A DNA stretch of 64,000 nt from Arthrobacter_H rhombi (GTDB taxonomy: Bacteria; Actinomycetota; Actinomycetes; Actinomycetales; Micrococcaceae). Each line of letters begins with the position of its first letter. The stretch's first letter is position 1. Below, one piece after another: positions 57,926 through 64,000 of the stretch. Below the pieces are notes generated by a model that was not told where the DNA came from, made no database searches, and was given only the letters and a program-made list of their open reading frames with translations. The translations under genes and the position numbers were made by a program. The stretch lies in contig NZ_BAAAIV010000025.1 in the NCBI RefSeq assembly GCF_039526245.1, positions 1-64,000 on the forward strand, in the 5' to 3' direction.

Positions 57926-58663
57926 ATGGGTGTAGTGGACAACGTTGAGCGCGGTCTCGAAAAGCTGGTGACCAGCGTCTTCCGGGGTTCCGGCTCCGCT
58001 GCGGTACAGCCCGTGGAGATCGCCAGCCAGCTGCGCAACGAGATGGACAACCGGACCTTGGCCCTCGCCCAGGGCCGCACCCTGGCCCCGAATGCCTTCA
58101 AGGTCCGGCTGGGCACCAGCGACTTCGAGCGGGCCCGTCAATGGGGCGCCACCCTCGCCGAGGAACTCTGCGATGTCGCCGTCAAGCACGCGCGATCCCA
58201 GCAATACACACTGCAAGGTCCCGTCAGTGTCTCCTTCAACCGGGATGAGTCCGTCAAGGCCGGCACGTTCAGCATTGACGCCACCATGGAAAAGTCAGCC
58301 ACGACGACACCCGCCGCACCGCCGAAGGCGCCCCAGTCGCCTCCGCGTCCCCCGGCCAACCAGCAGGCCGTCCTGGATATCAATGGACAGCGCTATGCCC
58401 TGAATGCAGACTCCGTCGTCCTGGGGCGCTCCGCCGATGCGGACATCCCCGTCGACGACCCGGGGACGTCACGCCGCCACGTTGAAATCGTGCGGGACGG
58501 CAACCGCGCCTGGGCCGTGGACCTGGGGTCCACCAACGGAAGCTACGTGAACGGACAACGCGTCCAGGGCCGCGAGGAGCTCTTCGACGGCTCGATCGTC
58601 ACCATGGGGCGCACCCGCATCACCTACCGGCTCGTCCCCCAGCGCACTGGAGGCAGCGCATGA
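57926..58663 (+). CDS. fhaA: FHA-domain protein FhaA (DUF3662 + FHA)
   Basis: A 245-residue signalling adaptor. The N-terminal DUF3662 domain (about 1-125, starting with LEKLVTSVFRGS) is followed by a Pro/Ala linker and a C-terminal FHA domain (about 150-238). The FHA domain has the phosphothreonine-binding signature GRSADADI..SRRHVEI..STNGSYVNG. In mycobacteria FhaA binds phosphorylated MviN/MurJ and links serine/threonine kinases to cell-wall synthesis. It is the first gene of the operon; the stop overlaps fhaB (ATGA). Confidence 0.95.
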   Translation: MGVVDNVERGLEKLVTSVFRGSGSAAVQPVEIASQLRNEMDNRTLALAQGRTLAPNAFKVRLGTSDFERARQWGATLAEELCDVAVKHARSQQYTLQGPVSVSFNRDESVKAGTFSIDATMEKSATTTPAAPPKAPQSPPRPPANQQAVLDINGQRYALNADSVVLGRSADADIPVDDPGTSRRHVEIVRDGNRAWAVDLGSTNGSYVNGQRVQGREELFDGSIVTMGRTRITYRLVPQRTGGSA

Positions 58664-59142
58664 GCGACCTCGTACTGACGGCTTTGCGGCTCGGCTTCCT
58701 GATCCTGTTGTGGATCCTGATCCTGAGCATCATCACCGCACTCCGCCGTGACCTGTCCATCGGCAAGAAGGCGAAGACGGGTGAACCGACGGCTCGCGAG
58801 GTCCGCAAGAATCCCGATCTTGCCCCCGAACCGGCACCCACCCCCAAGAAGTCGGCTCATACCCTGGCCATCATCGAGGGCCCGCTCGCGGGGACCACCC
58901 TCGAACTGGCAGCGAGCCCGATCCTGCTCGGCCGGGCCCAGGAGGCAACCGTCGTCCTCGAAGACGACTACGCATCGGGCCGTCATGCCCGCCTCTTCCC
59001 GCAGGGAAGCCGGTGGTTCATCGAGGACTTGGGGTCAACGAATGGCACCTATCTCGGCGATTCACAGTTGACCCGCGCTCAGCCCGTGGACATCGGACAG
59101 ACCATCCGGATCGGGAAAACCGTCATGGAGTTGAGGCCGTAG
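58660..59142 (+). CDS. fhaB: FHA-domain membrane protein FhaB (FipA-like)
   Basis: A 160-residue protein with an N-terminal membrane helix (about 5-27), a charged linker and a C-terminal FHA domain. It has the phosphothreonine-binding pattern GRAQEATVVLEDDYASGRHARL..STNGTYLG. In mycobacteria the homologue (FipA) joins FtsZ and FtsQ and is phosphorylated by PknA, which is encoded downstream here. It begins with an ATGA overlap. Confidence 0.93.
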   Translation: MSDLVLTALRLGFLILLWILILSIITALRRDLSIGKKAKTGEPTAREVRKNPDLAPEPAPTPKKSAHTLAIIEGPLAGTTLELAASPILLGRAQEATVVLEDDYASGRHARLFPQGSRWFIEDLGSTNGTYLGDSQLTRAQPVDIGQTIRIGKTVMELRP

Positions 59143-59143
59143 T

Positions 59144-60556
59144 ATGGCGCTCACGTTGCGGTTTGCAGCGCGTTCGGATGTTGGAAAGGTGCGCGCCAAG
59201 AACGACGACTCGGGCTACGCCGGTCGCTATCTGGCAGTGGTGGCCGACGGAATGGGCGGACACGTGGGTGGCGACGTCGCGTCCGCCTCGACCGTCCTGG
59301 ACCTCGTGCATCTGGACCAGGAGACGACGCACGACATCGAAACCGTCCTCCCCGATGAGATCCAAACCGCGAACTCGATCCTCAACGACCTAGTGACCGC
59401 AAATCCCAAGCTCTCCGGAATGGGCACCACAGTGACTGCCCTGCTGCTGACCGGCGACCGGTTCCAGTACGCACACATCGGTGACTCACGGGCCTACCGC
59501 TTCAAGAACGACGTCTTCGAACAGGTCAGCAAGGACCATACCTTCGTCCAGCGGCTCGTCGATGAGGGCCGGCTACGCCCCGAGGAAGCCGAGCACCACC
59601 CCCACAAGAACGTGCTGATGCGCGTTCTCGGCGACTCAGATGCCAGCCCGGAACTGGATATCGACCAGTATCAGGTGGCCCCCGGAGAACGGTGGCTCCT
59701 CTGCTCCGACGGCCTCAACGCCGTCGTTCCGGATGCGACCACCGAGCGCATCATCCGCCAGGGTGGCTCGCTCCAGCAGATCGTGGATGCCTTGGTCGAG
59801 GTGACCCTGGACCACGGATCCCCCGACAACATCACCATCGTCATGGTGGAAGTCACCGAAGATACGGTGGACGATGAGCCCGGCATGCCGCCGGTACCCG
59901 AGCCCGCTCCGGACACGGGACAGCTCCAGGTCGCCCAGGACGGCGATGTGGAGGCCAGCGCGGCCATCATCCGGCACGAGATGTCCATACGTCCCCACGT
60001 CCTGGTCGGGGCAGCAGACTTGGCGACGAAGACCGGGCAGATTCCCATGGTCACCCAGCGCTCGGCGGAGAAGCGCGCTGCTGCCATCCTCACGCATAAG
60101 GCGTCCCAGCCAGAGGATGGGGTCCAGGCACGCGAATACGATCCCACCCGCCGGCCGGCTCATCGCGGATGGCTCATCCCGACGTTCCTCACGCTGATGG
60201 GGCTCATCCTCGCCTCCGTCCTCTGGTTCGGATATGCCTGGACGCAAACGCAGTACTACGTTGCCGACTACAACGGCAAGGTCGCCATCTTCAACGGCGT
60301 CGCCCAGGACCTCGGCCCGATCGAGCTGTCCCACGTCGACTCCGTCACGCAAATCCCCACCCAGGCCTTGCCCTCTTACACACAGCAGCGCTTGAGGAAC
60401 TCCTTGGCCGCCCGTGATCTGTCACATGCCCAGGACATCGTCTCCGAGCTGCTCATCAGCGCCAAGCAAGCCTGCCCGGTCATCGTTCCGGCCAACCCCC
60501 AGAGCGGGGACACGCCACCGACTCTGCCCAGCTACTGTCAGGAGGTGACACCGTGA
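59144..60556 (+). CDS. pstP: Serine/threonine protein phosphatase PstP
   Basis: A 470-residue PP2C-type phosphatase that reverses PknA/PknB phosphorylation. The catalytic domain (about 1-240) has RSDVGKVRAKNDD at the start, VVADGMGGHVGGDVAS with metal-binding Asp, GDSRAYRF, LCSDGLNAVV and SPDNITIVMVEV. A linker, one membrane helix (about 340-365) and an extracytoplasmic tail follow. The tail contains a Cys pair. It starts 1 nt after the fhaB stop; its own stop overlaps rodA (GTGA). Confidence 0.95.
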   Translation: MALTLRFAARSDVGKVRAKNDDSGYAGRYLAVVADGMGGHVGGDVASASTVLDLVHLDQETTHDIETVLPDEIQTANSILNDLVTANPKLSGMGTTVTALLLTGDRFQYAHIGDSRAYRFKNDVFEQVSKDHTFVQRLVDEGRLRPEEAEHHPHKNVLMRVLGDSDASPELDIDQYQVAPGERWLLCSDGLNAVVPDATTERIIRQGGSLQQIVDALVEVTLDHGSPDNITIVMVEVTEDTVDDEPGMPPVPEPAPDTGQLQVAQDGDVEASAAIIRHEMSIRPHVLVGAADLATKTGQIPMVTQRSAEKRAAAILTHKASQPEDGVQAREYDPTRRPAHRGWLIPTFLTLMGLILASVLWFGYAWTQTQYYVADYNGKVAIFNGVAQDLGPIELSHVDSVTQIPTQALPSYTQQRLRNSLAARDLSHAQDIVSELLISAKQACPVIVPANPQSGDTPPTLPSYCQEVTP

Positions 60557-62022
60557 GCGAAATCCAGACTGCGCCCATTCCGCGGCGAAACACCGAACTC
60601 GTACTACTGATTTTGGCCCTCATCGTTGCGGTGGGCGCGAACTACCTGGTGAGCCTCAGCAATCCGGATGGCCTCGACAAGGGGTTTATCACCCAAGGTG
60701 CCGTATTGGCCGGCATGGCCCTGGTCATGCACATCGTGCTGCGCATCTTTACCAAATATGCCGATCCGATCATCCTTCCGTGTGTGGTGGCACTCAACGG
60801 CATCGGCATCGCCATGATCCACCGCCTCGACCTGGTGAACGACGACAACGCGGCCACACGGCAACTCCTGTGGACCGGCGTCGCCATGGCTGCAGCCATC
60901 ATCACCCTGCTCGCGGTGCGCGATCATCGCATCCTCCGACGAGCGCCCTACATCTTCCTCGCCATCAGCGCGCTGCTACTGATCTTGCCGCTGATTCCGG
61001 GCGTCGGAAAGGAGATCAACGGTGCACGCATCTGGATCGGTGTCGGCCCCTTCTCCTTCCAGCCCGGAGAGCTGGCCAAAATCAGCTTGGCGTTGTTCTT
61101 CGCCGGTTACCTATCGACCCACCGCGACCTGATTCTGCTTGCCGGCCGGAAGGTCGGACCACTTCAGCTTCCCCGCCTGAAGGACCTTGGTCCCATGGTG
61201 ATTGCCTGGCTGGTCAGCATCGGTGTCCTGGTCATGCAAAGCGACCTCGGATCCTCGATTCTCTTCTTCGGGCTGTTCATGGTGATGATCTACGTCGCGA
61301 CTGGCCGCATCAGCTGGATCGTCATCGGCCTGGTCATGGTGGTGGTCGCCGGTGTCTTCGCTTCCCAGGTCATGTCCCACGTGGCCCTACGACTGAACTC
61401 CTGGCTCAATGCCTTTGACCCGGACGTATACGACCAGCGTTATGGCGGCAGCCGACAGATCGTCCAGGGGCTCTTCGGCCTCTCCAACGGTGGACTCTTC
61501 GGCACCGGCATTGGCAACGGCCGACCGGATCTGGTGCCGCTCGCCAATTCCGACATGATCATCACGGCATTGGGTGAGGAACTGGGCCTCATCGGACTCG
61601 TCGCCATCATCCTGCTCTTTGTCATCATCATCAGCCGCGGTATTCGTGCGGGGCTGGGCAGCCGGGATTCGTTTGGCAAGCTCCTGGCCGCTGGCTTGTC
61701 CTTCACCATCGGACTGCAGTGCTTCGTGGTCATGGGCGGGGTGACCCTGATGATCCCGCTGACCGGTCTGACAACACCCTTCATGTCAGCAGGCGGGTCG
61801 TCCCTTCTATCGAACTGGATCATCGTGGCGTTGCTGCTGCTGGTTTCGCATAATGCACGCCGGCCCGCCGCCACCGGCCCGTTGAATGAACGCGACATGG
61901 CCGCAGCCGGTCCGGACATCAGTGCCCGGGCCAAGGAACGCGAGGAAGAATTGGCCAGGCGCCGGGGAAAGGCCCCGACTTCCAAAGTGACTACGACAAG
62001 ACGAAAGGGGGACAGCGCATGA
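60553..62022 (+). CDS. rodA: SEDS-family peptidoglycan polymerase (RodA/FtsW)
   Basis: A 489-residue membrane protein of the SEDS family, polymerising lipid II glycan chains together with a class B PBP. About 10-12 helices are visible. The catalytic Asp is in the ILVMQSDLGSSILFFG region, the KEINGARIWIGVGPFSFQPGELAK loop is typical, and GGVTLMIPLTGLTTPFMSAGGSS lies near the end. The C-terminus is a charged cytoplasmic tail. It is followed by pbpA with overlapping start (ATGA), its expected partner. Confidence 0.95.
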   Translation: MSEIQTAPIPRRNTELVLLILALIVAVGANYLVSLSNPDGLDKGFITQGAVLAGMALVMHIVLRIFTKYADPIILPCVVALNGIGIAMIHRLDLVNDDNAATRQLLWTGVAMAAAIITLLAVRDHRILRRAPYIFLAISALLLILPLIPGVGKEINGARIWIGVGPFSFQPGELAKISLALFFAGYLSTHRDLILLAGRKVGPLQLPRLKDLGPMVIAWLVSIGVLVMQSDLGSSILFFGLFMVMIYVATGRISWIVIGLVMVVVAGVFASQVMSHVALRLNSWLNAFDPDVYDQRYGGSRQIVQGLFGLSNGGLFGTGIGNGRPDLVPLANSDMIITALGEELGLIGLVAIILLFVIIISRGIRAGLGSRDSFGKLLAAGLSFTIGLQCFVVMGGVTLMIPLTGLTTPFMSAGGSSLLSNWIIVALLLLVSHNARRPAATGPLNERDMAAAGPDISARAKEREEELARRRGKAPTSKVTTTRRKGDSA

Positions 62023-63467
62023 ACACCGCCCTTCGCCACGTGTGGATCGCCATCATCGCCCTGTTCGTCCTCGTCTTCGGGGCGCTGAGCTACATCCAGT
62101 TCTTCGCCGTCAAGGATCTGAACTCGAACCCCTTGAACACGCGTCAGCTCTTCAAGAACTTTGATCTGGCCCGCGGCGCCATCCTGGTCGATGGAAAGCC
62201 GATTGCAGAGTCGGTCGCATCCCACGACCAGTTCGACTACCAGCGAACCTATGCCGACCCGAAGCTCTACTCCCACCTGACCGGGTTCTACTCGTTGACC
62301 TACGGGGCCAACATGCTCGAAGGCGTGATGGATGACGAGTTGACTGGTCAGAGCGACTCGCAGTTCTACAAGCGCATGGTCAACATGCTGACCGGCCAGC
62401 AGGACGAAGGCGCCTCAGTCGAGCTGACCATCGACCCCAAACTGCAGAAGACCGCCTACGACCTCATTCCCGACGGACAACAGGGGACGATCATCGTCTC
62501 GGAACCCAAGACCGGGAACATCCTCGCCATGGTTTCCAAGCCCAGCTTCGACACCAACCTCCTCGCTGTTCACAGCGGCGCCAAGGCCTCGGCGAACATG
62601 GCGGAGATTCTCAAGACCCAGGGCCTGAGCCCCAACATCAACCCCGCCACCGGCCACCTGATCGCACCCGGTTCCACGTTCAAGATCCTTGACCTCGTCG
62701 CGGGGATCGAATCCGGCAAATACAACCTGAACGACCAGTATGAGAATCCGAAGTCCATCACCGTTCCCGGAGCCGGCAAGCCTGTCACCAATTTCGGTGA
62801 GGGAATCTGTGCCAACCAAACACGGGCCAAGCTCGCCTTCATCGTCGCCCAGAGCTGCAACACCCCGTTCGTGGCAATGAGCCAGGCGGTGGGGCAGGAC
62901 GCCTTGCGGGATGTGACAGAGCGATTCGGCTTCGGCCAACAACTACAGATCCCCCTCCGGGTGACCCCCAGTTCCTTCCCGACCGACATGGATTCGGCCC
63001 AGCTGGGTCTCGCGTCGATCGGTCAATACGACGTCAGGGCTACACCCTTGCAAATGAACATGGTGGCCATGGGCATCGCCAACGACGGGGTGATCATGAA
63101 ACCGAACCTGGTCAAGCAGGTCATTGCACCGGACCTCAGTGTCATCAGCCAGCCCAAACCGGAGGAGTTCAGCACGGCAACGTCGAAGGACGTCGCCAAC
63201 CAGGTCACTGAACTGATGCGGGGTCCGCTCGAGGGCGGTACCGCCTACAAGGCGAAGATCCCCGGGCTGGACATCGCGGCGAAGACCGGCACGGCGCAAT
63301 TGGGTGACGGTACCAACCGGGTCAATTCATGGATCACCGGCTTCGCCCCCGCGGATGACCCGCAGGTGGCTGTCACCATAGTTATTGAGAAGACTGATTA
63401 CGCGACCGGCCACAACCTGACCAGTCCCAACCTGAAGAAGATCCTAGAGGCGGTGTTCAACAAGTGA
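62019..63467 (+). CDS. pbpA: Class B penicillin-binding protein PbpA
   Basis: A 482-residue transpeptidase, anchored by an N-terminal helix (about 9-28). The penicillin-binding motifs are STFK (219-222, nucleophile Ser219), SCN (279-281) and KTG (in AAKTGTAQL near 420). It cross-links peptidoglycan at sites of growth or septation together with the RodA-type protein. Length is typical for actinobacterial PbpA. The stop overlaps the GTG of pknA (GTGA). Confidence 0.96.
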   Translation: MNTALRHVWIAIIALFVLVFGALSYIQFFAVKDLNSNPLNTRQLFKNFDLARGAILVDGKPIAESVASHDQFDYQRTYADPKLYSHLTGFYSLTYGANMLEGVMDDELTGQSDSQFYKRMVNMLTGQQDEGASVELTIDPKLQKTAYDLIPDGQQGTIIVSEPKTGNILAMVSKPSFDTNLLAVHSGAKASANMAEILKTQGLSPNINPATGHLIAPGSTFKILDLVAGIESGKYNLNDQYENPKSITVPGAGKPVTNFGEGICANQTRAKLAFIVAQSCNTPFVAMSQAVGQDALRDVTERFGFGQQLQIPLRVTPSSFPTDMDSAQLGLASIGQYDVRATPLQMNMVAMGIANDGVIMKPNLVKQVIAPDLSVISQPKPEEFSTATSKDVANQVTELMRGPLEGGTAYKAKIPGLDIAAKTGTAQLGDGTNRVNSWITGFAPADDPQVAVTIVIEKTDYATGHNLTSPNLKKILEAVFNK

Positions 63468-64000
63468 GGCCTACATCGGGTATCACGCTGGGCGGTCGGT
63501 TCCAGTTGACCGATCGGATAGCCATCGGCGGCATGGGGGAGGTCTGGAAGGCACGAGACCAGATCCTCGGACGCATCGTGGCCATCAAGATCCTCAAGGA
63601 GGAATACACCGGTGACCCCGGGTTCCTCCAGCGCTTCCGCGCCGAGGCACGTCACACGGCCCTGTTGAACCACATTGGCATTGCCAACGTGTTCGACTAC
63701 GGCGAAGAGGGCGGATCCGCCTATCTGGTGATGGAACTGGTCCCCGGCCAGCCGCTTTCGGCGATCATCGAGCGCGAAAAGGTCATGTCGCCAGATCGGA
63801 CACTGTCGATCATCGCCCAAACGGCGCGCGCCCTGGCCGCCGCACACGCCCAGGGCCTGGTCCACCGTGACGTCAAGCCGGGAAACCTCCTGATCCTGCC
63901 GGACGGCAGGGTCAAGATCACCGACTTCGGCATCGCACGCATCGCCGACCAGGTCCCGTTGACAGCCACCGGACAAGTCATGGGTACGGCCCAGTACCTG
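63464..64000 (+). CDS. pknA: Serine/threonine protein kinase PknA (truncated by window end)
   Basis: The first 179 residues of a Hanks-type kinase. Visible are the glycine loop IGGMGEVW (21-28), Lys42 (AIKIL), Glu61 in helix C, the catalytic HRDVKPGN (134-141), DFG (154-156) and the activation loop up to GTAQYL, with the threonines that are usually autophosphorylated (TATG). The gene runs off the window, so the membrane helix and any extracytoplasmic part are not seen. GTG 63464 overlaps the pbpA stop. pknB is expected next. Confidence 0.93.
   Translation, partial: MRPTSGITLGGRFQLTDRIAIGGMGEVWKARDQILGRIVAIKILKEEYTGDPGFLQRFRAEARHTALLNHIGIANVFDYGEEGGSAYLVMELVPGQPLSAIIEREKVMSPDRTLSIIAQTARALAAAHAQGLVHRDVKPGNLLILPDGRVKITDFGIARIADQVPLTATGQVMGTAQYL

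Overview
The window is 64 kb of high-GC chromosomal DNA, almost fully coding. The gene families and their order point to a member of the Actinobacteria, most likely a Micrococcaceae (Arthrobacter-like) organism. The main evidence is three runs: folE-folP-folB-folK-DUF3180-PH-PH-DUF2520-panC; dacB-DUF2342 metalloprotease-tilS-hpt-ftsH; and tRNA-Leu-fhaA-fhaB-pstP-rodA-pbpA-pknA. This placement is inference from content, since no database search was possible. I see no CRISPR array, phage, insertion sequence or obvious genomic island; the only gene of a frequently mobile type is a DUF222/HNH (13E12-like) protein.

Layout. 0.4-2.3 kb: a nitronate monooxygenase-like enzyme and an APH-fold kinase. 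2.3-15.9 kb, leftward: cell-envelope and housekeeping genes (dacB, metalloprotease, tilS, hpt, ftsH), then folate biosynthesis (folE, folP, folB, folK), a membrane protein, two PH-domain proteins, a Rossmann/DUF2520 protein and panC. 16-20.9 kb: ppa, a YczE-like membrane protein, a SatD-like protein, two HAD phosphatases and serS. 21-28.4 kb: a lipid kinase, pheA and a rhodanese leftward, a UbiB/AarF kinase and an amidase, then a POT peptide transporter. 28.5-33.6 kb: pgm and a glycine betaine/proline ABC transporter (proV-proW-proX). 33.7-39.7 kb: an aldehyde dehydrogenase, then a TPP-riboswitch-controlled thiamine operon (thiM-thiE-thiD/tenA) and an NCS2 permease. 39.7-49.2 kb: an APH-fold protein, a GDPD phosphodiesterase, a nitrilase-like protein without its catalytic cysteine, the HNH protein, a Cof phosphatase, a PfkB sugar kinase, an alpha/beta hydrolase, an enoyl-CoA hydratase and an ATP-grasp ligase. 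49.4-53.8 kb: an oxalate/formate-type MFS carrier with a 45-residue companion peptide, then a gluconate module (GntR regulator, gntK, gntP). 53.9-57.5 kb: an orphan LysR-type ligand-binding protein opposite a DUF5997 gene, a universal stress protein, a dienelactone hydrolase and a luciferase-like oxidoreductase. 57.5-64 kb: tRNA-Leu(CAG) and the growth/septation signalling operon, cut by the window end inside pknA.

Regulatory reading. The clearest genome-wide pattern is the number of genes that look leaderless. At fourteen starts (plus a weaker one at pgm) a -10 hexamer of the TANNNT type sits exactly 6-7 nt before the start codon, which puts the expected transcription start on the first base of the codon. 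This decides several starts (panC, folE, pfkB, serS, gntR, GDPD). Other notable signals are a TPP riboswitch whose core contains the Shine-Dalgarno of thiM, an ftsH leader in which a compact GC hairpin separates the Shine-Dalgarno from AUG, and several closely packed or overlapping divergent promoters. Strong GC hairpin terminators without a U tract lie between convergent genes.
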